Part shown: in pieces, positions 23,250 to 34,464 of the stretch | Position numbering within the stretch: the stretch's first letter is position 1 | Layout: each line of letters begins with the position of its first letter | Program-made: the position numbers and the translations under genes | Notes under the pieces: model-generated | Told to the model about the DNA's origin: nothing | The model's database searches: none | Seen by the model: only the letters and a program-made list of their open reading frames with translations | Origin: Cavia porcellus | Lineage: Eukaryota; Chordata; Mammalia; Rodentia; Caviidae | DNA length: 64,000 nt | NCBI RefSeq assembly: GCF_034190915.1 | Contig: NW_026947507.1 | Coordinates: forward strand, 32,850,001 to 32,914,000 | Reading direction: 5' to 3'

Positions 23250-24075
23250 TCATTTCTGATAATGATTTTAGAACATCCTACCTTTAATAGCTCCATGCAC
23301 ATTTGTATTTGTTAAATGAAGTACTTATAAAACTAAAATCAGGCTTTACCCACAAAGCCCTCCTACATATCGGGAAAGAAAGGGCTCTCAAGGGAGGCCA
23401 GGTTTACAAAGAAACATTCATGCTTGGAAATTGATGGGTTTAGCATTTTAATGAGGTCACTTCATATCTTTAGGTTTTTAGATCAGAGGACTGAGAACAG
23501 GCAGGTCATGGGACATTAGCTGGAAATAATGAAGCTTTCTGGAGAAGCTCTGAAACCACAGCCAGGGAGACGCTTGATTCACAGTCCATGCAGTGTGCAT
23601 GGTGCCTGCCAGCTTCCTCTGAACAGATGATCTGGGAGTAAATGTGAAGCACTGAGTGGTTTCTTAACACAACACAAAAGGCATTCTCATGGTGATGTGA
23701 GCCTGAGATCTAGCAGTTGTGTTGCTGTCATTTAAAAGGACCCGGCAGGCAGTCTGACTCTTGTTATGGTGGAAAGGGCTCCAGCCAAATTACATGGATA
23801 CTGTCACAAAGCTGCCGCTGAGACCACAGCTGAGCTGGGTCATTGTTCAGCGACTTGTCCAGTGTTGCTGGTGAGCAAACAGAACGTGTGGTTATTGTGG
23901 CTTTTGATGGAGGTGTACTCATTGTCAGGGTCAATTTAACTGCTTTTATTCTGGAAAACTGAATGGAAGAGTTAAGATTTGGGGATAAGGGCAAGGGAAG
24001 CTGGAGCTTTCAGTACCTATCCCAACATCTTACCATAGTTAAAGCAAGACAGTCGTGTGGCCTGGAAGAAGTAAA
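23250..24075. other. Unassigned sequence
   Basis: Nothing recognised. Confidence 0.3.
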
Positions 24076-24079
24076 GCTT

Positions 24080-25040
24080 AATGACTAAGACAGGAGAACT
24101 TTATTCTAAAATGTCGAGAAAGAGAAAGATACCCACAGAATGAGAAAAAAAAAAAATCATTCATCTGATGAGAGACTGGTAACCAGAACATGTAAAGAAG
24201 TTTTGCAACTCAACAATAAAAAAAGGAAATTTAAAATGAGCAAAGGTATTTATCCACAGAAGCCATAAAAATGGTCCATAAGCCGATGAAAAGATATTCA
24301 CTAACATCAGCCATTAAGGAAACACAAATGAAACCCAGAATGGCTAGATTTGTGAAGATAGATTAGACTAAATGTTGGTGAAGATGTACAGAAATTAGGA
24401 AACTAATTTTGTTCAACTGTTTTGGAAAACAAATTGGCATTTCTTCAAAAGATTAAACACAGAATTAACAGTTGATTTAACAATTCTACTCCTAGGTGGA
24501 ACCCAAGAGTGATGAAAACACATCTCCATATAAAACCTTGTACATAAGTGTTGATTAGCAGCACAAGATATAATGACCAAGGACTGAAAATATCCCAAAT
24601 GCCCATTAACTGATGAATGAGCAAACAAAATATAATATACCTACCTAATGGATTATTATTGGGTTATAAAGACTTGAAAAGTGCCAATGTTTGATGCAAT
24701 ACGGATGAAACTGGAAAACATAGATGACGTATATGAAAGAAGTTGAAAAAGACCATTATTGTATAATTTTATTTCTGCGCAATTCCCACAATAGGCATAT
24801 CTATAAAGACAGAAAACAGACTTGCGGTTGTCCAGGGTTAAGAAATAGCTAATAAAGAGAAGCATCTGATGGGTTTAGGGGTTTCTTCTTGAGATGATAA
24901 AAGTGTTCTAAAATCAGACCATGGAAATGGCTGCACAATTCTGGGACTGTATTAAAACTATTGAATTGCAGATTTTAGATAAGTGAATTTTATAACATGT
25001 AAATTATACTCAATAGTATAATTTACTATTTACTAGTTAA
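24080..25040 (+). mobile_element. L1 3' end (L1M-type), sense
   Basis: In order: tcatctgatgagagactggt, gcaactcaacaataaaaaaa, gccataaaaatggtccataa, cattaaggaaacacaaatga, gttggtgaagatgtacagaa, caattctactcctaggtgga, gaaaatatcccaaatgccca, ttattattgggttataaaga, gatgaaactggaaaacatag and ctgcacaattctgggactgt. This is ORF2 C-terminal coding sequence followed by a 3' UTR. Stops and indels throughout show it is a dead copy. Confidence 0.85.
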
Positions 25041-25122
25041 CTAATAGTATTAAACATTTTTTAAAAGAAATAACTTCATTGCATTAAGATTATTCTATTT
25101 TTTTTTAAAATCAGACACAGAA

Positions 25123-25203
25123 GGGGCTGAGGATTTAGCTCAGCGACGTAAGTACCTGCCTGACAAGCGCAAGGTTGTGAGTTCGATCCCTAGTGCCCCC
25201 GCC

Positions 25204-25231
<28 letters not shown>
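25123..25231 (+). mobile_element. ID-type SINE, well preserved, with target-site duplication
   Basis: Starts ggggctgaggatttagctca. The A box (tagctcagcgacg) and B box (gagttcgatccc) are both intact. It ends in an uninterrupted A run of 28 at 25204-25231. The flanks carry aaaatcagaca at 25107-25117 and again at 25228-25238, an 11-bp target-site duplication. The long pure tail and intact boxes suggest one of the younger insertions in the window. Confidence 0.95.
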
Positions 25232-25234
<3 letters not shown>

Positions 25235-25244
25235 GACATAAAAA

Positions 25245-26185
25245 AGAGGCATTCACTCTTAACCCCTCCATGAACAGGCTGGACATCATGTTACATCGTC
25301 ACCTCTGATGTGACTTTTCCTGTGCGTATTTGTTTCAACAAGCTACAGCTACATGTGTGATGACTCCTCAAGCAGAAAAATGTGATGGAAAGTTAATGGG
25401 AAAGCTTTTTGAGGGCACTTACTAGCTTGGGGTTACCTTGCACGGCACTGAATCCTCCTTAAGGATCTGTTTCTTTTCCATCTTCATTCTTTCTCGTTTC
25501 TGGGGTCAGTGCATTGCTTTCCATCTAATACCCTTTCTCCCCTGTGAGCCTGCCCTACCTCTCACCCAGCAGGAGAGCAGCTCCAAGTGAAGGGATGTTC
25601 ACCTGGGTAACTTGCGCTGACTCATGGAGTGAACAAAGGTGTGAGTTTAAAGAAGCTTTGAGATTTTCCACAGAATTTTTGTTTCCTTTTTATGAGGAGA
25701 CTTGTGAGCCCCAGACAGAGGTGTCGCCTTCAGCTTCAGATTGTGACCTCCAGGGAAGAAAGCTATGCTAGTGTCACTGGCCCCTGGATGTTGTTATTGA
25801 ACACAGCATTATCATAGAGAAATCTGACTATACATCATTCTGTTTGTTCAGAAAACATGTTTTGAACTTCAACATCTTGAAATTCTGTGGCTACTCTTTA
25901 GTAAACAAAACTTCATGCATTCTGTTCTTAGGTGCCTTATGGTGTAGAAAGGAAGACATAAAAAGGTACATATTACCCAAATACATATTGTATGGTGAGT
26001 GACATGAGAGATATTAAAGTACAAGAACAGATTTAGAGCAGAAAGAGGTTATTTCTGACTCAGGAGCCTCAAGAACTTCTTAGAAGAACTTGAGTTTTAA
26101 AATATACATATAGTTTAACCCAATATATCACTATAGGTAGCTATACAGGTATCATAAAATACAGAATAAGATGAAGTTAATCTCA
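25245..26185. other. Unassigned sequence
   Basis: No gene or named repeat recognised. Confidence 0.3.
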
Positions 26186-26186
26186 C

Positions 26187-26663
26187 TGTTATGGCTTTTG
26201 TCTAGATGTCCCCAAAGCCTCATGTGGTCATAGGTAGACCTCTATAGAGGTGACTAGATCTAGAGTATGTGATGCAGGGATTAAGTGTGTGATGCTGGGA
26301 TCAAGGGAATGTGATTACTAAATTAGTCTGCTGATTGGTTTGGCACATTCTGGGTGTAGATAATGGGAAGGATCATCATGGGTGTTAGTGCTACCACCCT
26401 AAGGGTGTGCAGCATTGGTGGAGTATAAGGGGGAGAAAAGGGGGCATTTCTTGTCAATTGCTGCTATTTGCTTGCTGCTTGACTACTGTGCTTCCTTCCT
26501 GCCTTCCGCCTGCCATGGACTGTTTCTCCTCTGCCGTGCCACTCTGCTTTGGAGCCAGCCAAACATGGCCTGAAACCTCTACAAATTATGAGCTAAAATA
26601 AACCTTTCCTTCTTTAATTTTGGATCTCTGGTATTTTGTCTTAGGAATGAAAAAAGTAAGACA
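26187..26663 (+). mobile_element. Solo MaLR-like LTR, sense (~477 bp)
   Basis: Begins tgttatggcttttgtctaga and ends with a ttgtcttaggaatg...gtaagaca-type terminus, so it has TG...CA ends. A likely polyadenylation signal lies in gagctaaaataaacctttcc at 26590. It is clearly homologous to the reversed LTRs at 34465-34864 and 50348-50774 (shared gtgactagatctagagtatg). No gag/pol interior follows, so it is a solo LTR. I infer the MaLR class from the aataaacctttcc...ggtattttgtc end. Confidence 0.8.
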
Positions 26664-26667
26664 CCAG

Positions 26668-26835
26668 CTCACTGGGAGGTTCAGGCAGGAATGGAAATTC
26701 AGCCCCACCCTGGGCAGCTTCGTGACTTAGTGAAGCCCTGTCTCAAAAAAAAAAAAAAAAAATGAACAAATAAAAAGTCTGAGTATGTAGCTCAGTGTAA
26801 AAACCTTGGATTCATTCAATCCACAGTACTGGAAA
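26668..26835 (+). mobile_element. B1-dID SINE, 5'-truncated
   Basis: Starts within the B1 (ctcactgggaggttcaggca), then gcagcttcgtgacttagtga, gccctgtctc and an A-rich linker at 26745-26775. The dID part reads ctgagtatgtagctcagtgt and ttggattcattcaatccaca. A GGA/GAA-rich tract follows directly. Confidence 0.85.
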
Positions 26836-26925
26836 GAAGAGGAAGTAGAGCAGGGGGAGGAGGAGGGGTAAAGGAGGAAGAGAGAGAGGAAAAGGAGAAG
26901 GAGAAGGATGAGGGAAGAAGAGACA
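26836..26925. repeat. (GGA)/(GAA)-rich purine tract
   Basis: Purine-only stretches such as gaagaggaagtagagcaggg and gagaaggagaaggatgaggg follow the B1-dID. It probably expanded from the SINE tail. Confidence 0.85.
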
Positions 26926-27279
26926 ATTTTAATACATAAACTGTTTTAATTTCAGAGTTTGAACTCTAAGACAAAGTTAATAGATACCATAGATCTGCAG
27001 TGCTTTCAAGGCTTTTTGTAACTGTCGATAAAAAGTTTTGCTTTATTTGTTTTGTCTCTCTTTCTGGCAGGCTCATACCAGCAGTGGGAGGGGATTAGTT
27101 GACCCAGAGCAGTGGTGCTTCTTGGTGAGCAGATGAGCCAAGTCCACTTGAAGGACAAGACAATCCTGTTGGAGGAAGAGATCAGCGGTGAGGCTGGTCC
27201 ATCAGAGAAAGCTGTCTCACTGACTTTCAGCACTGAGAAGGCTTCACAGGCTTTGTCCCATCACTGGGTGGGTGAGTCA

Positions 27280-27366
27280 TGGAGGTACAGAGAAGCTGAA
27301 GAATTTACCAGTCACGCAACCTGCTCATGGCAGCCTGGGGTTGAACACAGGCCTCTGAATTCTCCA
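27280..27366 (-). mobile_element. MIR/MIR3-like fragment, reverse
   Basis: The plus strand reads gaggtacagagaagctgaag, aatttaccagtcacgcaacc, tggggttgaacacaggcctc. That is the reversed MIR3-type core ('cagagaggttaagtaactt... gggattcgaacccagg'). Old and diverged. Confidence 0.6.
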
Positions 27367-27369
27367 TTC

Positions 27370-28000
27370 TGATGTTCTTTTTCTTAATTTCTAAAAATTA
27401 AAAGCCTGATTATATTTCTTCTGCCTTGCCTTGTAGTAGATTCAATTTAAAAACTGGTTGTAAAATTTAGTAGTTCTGGATCTAAATCATGAATGTCCAC
27501 AGGATGTGAATAGTTAATGACCCTGGACCAAAGTGGGCAGCTAGGACTTTCTTTAGCTGAACATGATGCACAGAAATGATGGCCTATGGTAACCAAAGAT
27601 TAAATAATGTTTTGAGTCAAGACTATTGAATAGGGTGGGTAAAACTATTGCAAAGAGAGCAATAAGGACACATGGATAAGGACAGAGACATCAGAATATG
27701 TACCTGTGCTTAGAGAAAAGCCAGTGGAGATGTGGAGATGTCATTAAACAAGAGTAGGCATCCTGCTGCCCATTGGGAGATGGGGAGGAATTCATCCCGC
27801 AGGTACCAGAAATGTCCACAGCCAAGGCCCAGGAAGGGCTGTCCTTCCTAAATACCCCCACAGCTGAAGAACAACTATGAAACGCAGGGTTTCCCCAGGT
27901 GTCAGCCCCTGCCCTGGCAGCATGCTGGATAAGGCACTGAATTCACATCACCTTTCAGGGCAGGACCAATCTTAAAAAGACAGACATCCTCAGAACGGAC
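27370..28000. other. Unassigned sequence
   Basis: Nothing recognised upstream of the tandem duplication. Confidence 0.3.
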
Positions 28001-28004
28001 ACAA

Positions 28005-28243
28005 TTTTTCAATCTTCAGAAAGAGAAGAGGCTTAGGGTAGACTTTAGTTTTATAGGCAATGGGCTCCTATGTAAGTCATATTCCACACAGGAAGGGAGT
28101 AGCTGTCCAAAATGAAGCCATCGATATGATTTTTCAATCTTCAGGAAGAGAGGAGGCTTAGGGTAGACTTTAGGTTTATAGGCAATGGGTTCCTATGTAA
28201 GTCATACTCCACACAGGAAGGGAGTAGCTGTCCCAAATGAAGC
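28005..28243. repeat. 125-bp direct tandem duplication (2 copies)
   Basis: Copy 1 runs about 28005-28118 plus a short spacer, and copy 2 about 28130-28243, an exact offset of 125 bp. Shared blocks include aggcttagggtagacttta, gcaatggg, ttcctatgtaagtcat and ccacacaggaagggagtagc. They differ at only a few positions, so the duplication is recent relative to the old repeats around it. No coding or repeat-family identity is seen. Confidence 0.95.
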
Positions 28244-28724
28244 TCTCTATCTTAGAAAGCCAGGTGCTTGGCTTCTTCCCAGATATCTTGTTTCATTCCA
28301 TTTGCTAAAATACAGTCCTGTGACATTTTCATTCATTGGCACTAAGACCTAGAAGAAATATCAAACCCAAAAGAAAAATCAGCATATTTGTTTTCTTCTC
28401 TGGTGAAGGGGCTGAGAAAATCTGAAATTTCCCAGCAAATGTTTTGATTAAAACCTTCCTGTTCACAAATGTCTTCTTATTTAAAAAATATATTTATGCT
28501 ACAGGAAAACTGAATGCACCTTTGCCACAGTATGCTGAAAACACCACACATACACTAAAAGAACAGAGAACTACGGGGAAATCCAGGCAACCTTGACAGT
28601 CCTGATAGAACTTCTACCTAAATATAAAAGTATATTTTTTGAAATCTAAGCTACAGGAATATGTCTTTCAGTTACTTGCTGTGCAATCTTAGGGTGGTCA
28701 CTGTATTTCCAGAAGTGTGTAATA

Positions 28725-28860
28725 TGTTGTATTGTAGTAGGAAAGAGTCCAGTAGGAGCCCTGGAGTGGACCTGGCACTTACCCCTACTTTACCAATTAT
28801 CTCAACAAGGCTTGGGCAAGTCCCCTCTGAGTGTTCCACTTCATTTACTCATTTCTAATG
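28725..28860 (+). mobile_element. MIR-like SINE fragment
   Basis: gagtccagtaggagccctgg, tacccctactttaccaatta, gcttgggcaagtcccctctg and cttcatttactcatttctaa follow the order of a MIR core. It is diverged. Confidence 0.6.
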
Positions 28861-28879
28861 TGATGGGGTCCTTTGTTCA

Positions 28880-29855
28880 TTTCTAAGCCCTTTTAATGTC
28901 ACACTCTTTGATTCTACTTTTCCATAAAACTTTAAGCTTGACAATTCAGTTTTTAAAATAATTTTACATTTTTTTCCTCCATGCTGTATTTTGTATCTTG
29001 TGTTTTTTCCTAATTGTGTTCTGTCCAAAGGCTATGAGAGAGAATTTACTTATCTTCATGAAGGTTGATTTATCATTGCATTTGTGTACAAACAAGTATC
29101 CAATAGTGAAAAACCTCTAAGTCTTTCTGCTCAGACCAAGTGCCTATCGGTTTGATTGCAAGGGATTGCAGATCACTCAGGAACAAAAAGTATTATCCCA
29201 GGGAAGAAAATCGTGTGATTTTCCATTTAGAAGAGAACCAGGCATATTCCATCGTAGCTCAGTATGAATCATTGCCTGATTTCTTTATTCTTTATTTCTT
29301 TATTTGAGCTCTATTGTCAGGTTCGTTAATGTAGTGCTGCCTTTAGGGAAAGTTTACAGTATTGGTAGCTTGCTTTTAAGCACAGTTTTGCTAAACATAG
29401 GGCTCAGAAAATAAGTGCAATTAGTGATTGTCTGTGAAAAATGTGACATCCCAAGAATTCACAACAGTACAGAGAAAGAAGAGGTAACCAGAAAGAAAAA
29501 AAAAGATGATTTTAAAAGATTCCAGAAAAGGAATTGAATGGATTAAGTAGGAGTAAAATATGATATAAAAAATAGAAAAAAGGGATGATTTTAGACAACT
29601 GGAAGTACAGTAGAAAGTGAGAAATTACAGCACTAAATGTAGATCTTAAAAGAAAACTAAAGTGAAAAAATTCATAAGTGAAAGCCATAACTGAATATCC
29701 TTTTCATCATCATGGGTTGCTTCAACCCTATATTCCTGTGTTTACTCTCATCTTGGTTATGTTGTTATAGTATTTAAACTATTAATTATAATGCTAACCC
29801 TTCTTATCAACTTTATTGCCCTGAGAAATGCTTAACAAGCGAAGCATTCTGGGTA
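28880..29855. other. Unassigned AT-rich sequence
   Basis: About 1 kb with no recognised feature. Confidence 0.3.
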
Positions 29856-29859
29856 TATC

Positions 29860-30125
29860 TGGTTGAGTTATGGGAGCATAACCTTGGGCACTCTGTTTGG
29901 TCTCTGGCACCTTCCTTCCTTCTAGTTCCTCCCTATCTCTGCTTCTTGGATGTTGTGAGTTGAGCAGTCTTCCTCTGCCATATCCTTCTATATCCTGCTG
30001 TAATGTTTCTGCCTTGGAGTTGGATGACTGTGGGACTGAAACCGCTGAAACCGTGAGCCAAGATAAACTTTCCTCTTTTAAAGTTTGAATGTTGGGTATT
30101 TGGTCTCAGCAATGGAAGTCTGACC
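29860..30125 (+). mobile_element. MaLR-like LTR 3' portion, sense
   Basis: ctgtgggactgaaaccgctg, gtgagccaagataaactttc, gttgggtatttggtctcagc and aatggaagtctgacca form the typical 3' end of rodent/mammalian MaLR LTRs, with a signal close to agataaa. The upstream part is pyrimidine-rich (ccttccttccttctagttcc). A second, oppositely oriented MaLR-like LTR begins 70 bp further on. Confidence 0.7.
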
Positions 30126-30193
30126 AATAAAATTAATTTATCCTTAAATGACAAATAAGCAAATTGTTAGTTGTTAAATAAGACACATTTGTC

Positions 30194-30499
30194 TGTTTTC
30201 TGGTACTATCACTGAATACTATAGGCTGGGTAATTTATAGCAAATAAGGATTTATTCAAATTGTAGTTTAGGAGGCTGGGAGGTCCAAGATCACAGGGTC
30301 ATGCCTGAAGAGGGTCTTTCAATCTTCAGGAAGAGAGGAGGCTTCCATCAATTCATTAATCCAAGAATGGATTAATCCATTCATGACAACAGAGCTCTTG
30401 TCACCACTTCACAGTTTCTATTTGGTTCCACCTCTTAATACATAATGATAGTGAAGAGAATTTAACTTAAGTTTCGGCAGGGACGTTGAAACTATAGCA
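30194..30499 (-). mobile_element. MaLR (MST-like) LTR, antisense
   Basis: tactataggctgggtaattt, tagcaaataaggatttattc, gaggctgggaggtccaagat, aatggattaatccattcatg, acaacagagctcttgtcacc and gttgaaactatagca are the reverse-complement landmarks of an MST-type LTR. A 28-base segment at 30317-30344 is identical to part of the 28-kb tandem duplication. Confidence 0.75.
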
Positions 30500-30668
30500 C
30501 ATTTGTAAGGGAAAGTTAACCGAGAGAATAAGATGGAGCTAAAGACAATACTTGAATTATCCTCCCAAACATTATTTTTCTTAAATCCATACAAATAGTG
30601 AATATAAAACATAAAATTTTATGATTATAATATTAAGGGTAATCTACAAGTACTTATAAAGTATTCTT

Positions 30669-30748
30669 TTTTTTTTTTTGGTACTGGGGAACCAACTCAT
30701 GACCTTGTGCTTGCCAAGCCAGACACCGCTGAGCTAAATCCTTGAACC
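30669..30748 (-). mobile_element. ID-type SINE, reverse, truncated or deleted
   Basis: A T run, then ggtactggggaaccaactca, ccttgtgcttgccaagccag and cgctgagctaaatccttgaa: a reversed ID element. The near-identical flanks ttataaagtattctt (30654-30668) and ctataaaatattctt (30748-30762) form the target-site duplication. Confidence 0.85.
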
Positions 30749-30764
30749 TATAAAATATTCTTAA

Positions 30765-32165
30765 GATTAATTAAGATTAATTAAGCTACGATTCTTATAG
30801 CATTAAAATTTAAACCAGTGAATATTTTGAAGAAAATTTGTGCAGCATCACTAGACACATCTTCATTATGATGAGCAAGCAGAATAACAGAAATGAATTT
30901 AATATTTAAAGATGGAGGGACATTTCTAAGAAATTGCTTATATTTTGCTGTTATCGATTTATTCATAAATAATTTCACATTAAAATTTATTAGTGCCTTT
31001 TAACAAATTTGTGACAAGGAATCCAAAATGCAGGCAGTTAGACCATTTTTTTTCCTGCATAAGAAGCCCATTAAAGCAAACTTGCTGTAATTCCAGGGCT
31101 TCAGGGTGGAAGTAACTCAGTACCTTCCTTTCCAAGAAGCCTTTAATGGGCTGCGGACCAAACCCCAACACTTAAGTAAGTGCAGCATTGAGAACCGAGG
31201 TTGCAACCCTATATGTTCTTTCTTTAGAGAAACAAAGAATGTGATTGTTTCCTGGAAGCAATTTAGACATCTCCTGTAGCAATGACAGGAGGACTGGACA
31301 GGTGACATGGTTTTCCCAGAGTCATGTAGCGCTTCTGACCCAGAGCGCCAAGTGAGTTGTGCATATTTTGATTCTCAGCACTGTGCTCTTGTCCCCTTCT
31401 GTAGTGTGAATTGTCTTCCAGGCCCTAGTCAAAGTAACTCCTTCCTGCAGTGTGCTCCCATTTAGTTGCTCTGCTCATCACTGGAGGTGCTGATGCTGTG
31501 TACTGGCCTGCAGTGCAACAAGGTCGCCCACCAGGCAGCACTTGCTGAGCCCAGTGAAGTCTCCTGGCAAGGGTGGGATGGGGCAAGGTACACACACCTT
31601 TTCCCCAGTACCCTTCTTACTTTTGATCTTGATCCTGCTGTTTTCATTAGTGCTTCAGAAAACCATTGTCCAAGCTGGGAGTGGTGGTTCCAGTGACCTC
31701 ACTAAGCTCACTAAGCTGGACTTGTCCCAGCTGACCTTTGGACTGCACCCTCTCTCACTATGGCCAGTCTTCTAGGTCTCTCCAGGAAATTCACACAACA
31801 CTTCCCTATTCTATTATTATAATTTCACTTTCTTGTAGCCCCATGTTTTAAGATGTAACTCTGGGAAGAAGAATTGAATGGTTTAAATGTGAAGAAACAG
31901 TTGAAACAAACTTGGTTTCCAAGCATAAGGTTCGGCCATGTGCTTGGAATAGGTAAACAGCTGTATTGCCCCTACCTTACAATAGGCCTCTTGTTTTGGG
32001 GGGAGGGAGGGTATGGACAATGCAAAGTTATATTTCTAGAATGATAATCAGCCTTCCTGATCTACGTGTCAAGGTTTATTACTGTCTCACCATGTGATCT
32101 TTCATTTAGCATTTATTGAGCAAACTACTTTGGACAAAGTATCAAGCTAATGGTAATAGGGTCTT
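30765..32165. other. Unassigned sequence
   Basis: About 1.4 kb. Small open frames only, and no exon or repeat that I recognise. Confidence 0.3.
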
Positions 32166-32169
32166 TCAT

Positions 32170-32375
32170 TGGCTGAGATATTATTATCACATGGCAGGCA
32201 CACTGCAGAAAACTCTCCACGTGTTAAGTCATTTAACTCTTAATAAAATTCCAAGTACTATTCTTATCAGCATGGTACACATCAAAGAAAATTTTAAACA
32301 CCAAGCTAAAGAACTTCTCACTGGATAACTGGTAGAGCCAAAACCCAAACTGAGCTCTGTGACTGGCACAAAAAG
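32170..32375 (-). mobile_element. MIR/MIR3-like fragment, reverse
   Basis: acgtgttaagtcatttaact, attcttatcagcatggtaca, ggataactggtagagccaaa and cccaaactgagctctgtgac match the reversed MIR3-type pattern (a 'gtcatttaatcct... ccattttacag... ggtagagcc.ggatt..aac' order). Confidence 0.55.
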
Positions 32376-32399
32376 CCCACACCCCCACGGAGCTCAAGG

Positions 32400-33470
32400 C
32401 TAAGTGGGAGACAAGCTCAAACAATCAGGCTGATATTTTATATTTTGTGTGGGAACATATGTGGGAGTTTGCTGTATTTAACCTTCTTTCTTCATATGCT
32501 TTGAGGGGACTTCAATTGTTGCAGCATAAATGCCAAGAAAAAGAAAACATTAGCATCCAGAGTCTGACATGCAAAATAGGATTTTTCAGTTACAAAATAG
32601 GCCTGCTTGAAAGCTAGATGCTATTAGGATCTGATGGGAAAGGAAGAAAGCTACGCTAAGCAGCAGGTTGGTTGCCCAGCCCACAGAATTCCACGTTGGG
32701 AAAGGGACACAGCAAGCGGGAAGGGTGGCAGCCAGGCCCCCTTTCTACTCAAGAGATTGTGGGGAAACTTTCTGATGGAGAAAGTTTTGTGTCTGATGGA
32801 CTTTGGAAATCTTGGGGGTTGGAAAATTTAGGAGTATGGCAGGGGGTGCTGAAACAACCTGGATGCCCCAGCATAAGTCAAAGTCAAAACAGCATGTTCA
32901 AACAGAAAGGCTTTGTCCTTGCTTTTGAGCTTCCTCTCTCTCCCACTGGGCCCCTATGCCAAGCTGAGATGCAGCATTCGCGCTCAAAGCAGAGCTGGGG
33001 TAACCATCGGGATGGAAGCCACGATGGAAAAAATACAGCGACTTGGAGGAAGCCACACTGGGGTGACTCAATCAGCAGAAAGAGACGTCTAGTATTTTCT
33101 GAGCTGAGCTGCTCCTTAGAGCTGAGGAAAGATGCTCAGAGGGCATTGCATGGCTCTGAGGACCTGCACTCTCCCATCAGAAGAGGCCATCATTCCTCCC
33201 TCCATAAACCTCAGAGGGTCAGGCTAGGGCATCTAAATAGACAATCATTCCAAAGGCTGGGCATTGTCAATAGAGGTTTAAATATTAGATGAAACCCAGA
33301 CTACAAGCTGGCGTGGATTTGGTGGCTTTATTTCCTAAAGCAAGGAGAATGGAGGTGAAAGCTGTCAATTTACGAGGAAGCTCAAAACAACCCTACAAAA
33401 GTTCTTGCACCACTGAGTAGTACTTTTTTGTTAGAATAATAGAATATTGGTTCCTTTATGTCCTGAGCAT
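32400..33470. other. Unassigned sequence with a 206-codon open frame
   Basis: The plus-strand open frame 32672-33292 is the longest non-repeat frame in the window. Its product is Ser/Gln/Gly-rich with no domain, signal peptide or membrane segment that I recognise. I see no acceptor/donor pair or promoter tied to it. In a locally GC-richer stretch a frame of this length can arise by chance, so I do not call it a gene. Confidence 0.3.
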
Positions 33471-33479
33471 TTTAGATCT

Positions 33480-33605
33480 GGTAGCTTGTTGAAGGCTTGC
33501 CACCTCCCATGGGATGCAGAGAGGCTGAGTTACCGGCTTGAGGTCACCCACGGGTAAGCGGCAGGGCTGGAATGGAATCCAGGCTGGTTCTGGAATTTGC
33601 GCTTT
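33480..33605 (-). mobile_element. MIR/MIR3-like fragment, reverse
   Basis: gcagagaggctgagttaccg, gcttgaggtcacccacgggt, agcggcagggctggaatgga and atccaggctgg match the reversed MIR core closely. Confidence 0.75.
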
Positions 33606-33609
33606 CAAC

Positions 33610-34460
33610 CTGGTACATTTTGCTTCTCCCAACTGTGAAACCAGGAAGATAATGCGAACTACTCTGCTTGTTTGCAAGGCTGGCCTGGTGGGAAAGTGCC
33701 ATATGCATTTGGAGGACAACAAGGCTGTTAAAGACAAAGGTGCCACAGCCTCAGGGAACATGTGTGCACAGAAAGCATGCAGCACCTTTCTGTTGCAAGA
33801 GGGGTACATGTAAAGCATGCAAGGATATTCCATTGTGAATACCCCCTCGCTGCTGCTGAATGACACACTGTATATCCAAGATTTCTCTCTTCTGACCAAG
33901 AACCAAAATGTTCTGAGATGTCTCTGCACTTTGATTTAATTTCCACTATTGTGCACATTTCCTTTCTGATGGTCATTTTTCTCAAAGAAACAGCTTTTAT
34001 TACTTCATCAGAACAACTCCACAGTGACCGAGAAACAATAAAGTACAGCTGGTTAGAAGTGCTTAGCATTAGCAGGGGCTCATCCGCTAACAGACTGACT
34101 TAGGGATCATTGTTCTCGGGAGACTGTGACTCACATTCAGCAGGGTAACACAAAGAATCAACACAGGAAATTCATTTTGAGGGTGTTGTGAGTCTACTCT
34201 GTACTGCAGGCTCCACTTGGTGGGGCAACAGCATGAGAGGGTGCTGGGTGGCTGAATTACAAAAATCCCCATCTAAAACTCAGGGAGATTAAGGGGAGAG
34301 AGGGAAAGGGGGCCCAAGGGAGGACCATTGGAACATGGACATCTCCTCAATCTGGGAACTGACCTGGACATTTTTCTTGCTTAGGATATTTTCTTACACA
34401 TTTAATGGCCTTTGTATTTCTGGTTCTGTGAATTTTGACCCTAGTTTGCTTCCTGAGTGA
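33610..34460. other. Unassigned sequence
   Basis: No recognised exon or repeat. Overlapping open frames of 60-157 codons on both strands look incidental. Confidence 0.3.
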
Positions 34461-34464
34461 ATAT

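Noticed and set aside
32672..33292. 206-codon plus-strand open frame
   Set aside because: No recognised domain, signal or splice context. Length is compatible with chance in a locally GC-richer stretch. A protein search giving a conserved rodent match would change this.
33456..33929. 157-codon minus-strand open frame
   Set aside because: It runs over a MIR fragment and overlaps other frames on both strands. No domain was recognised.
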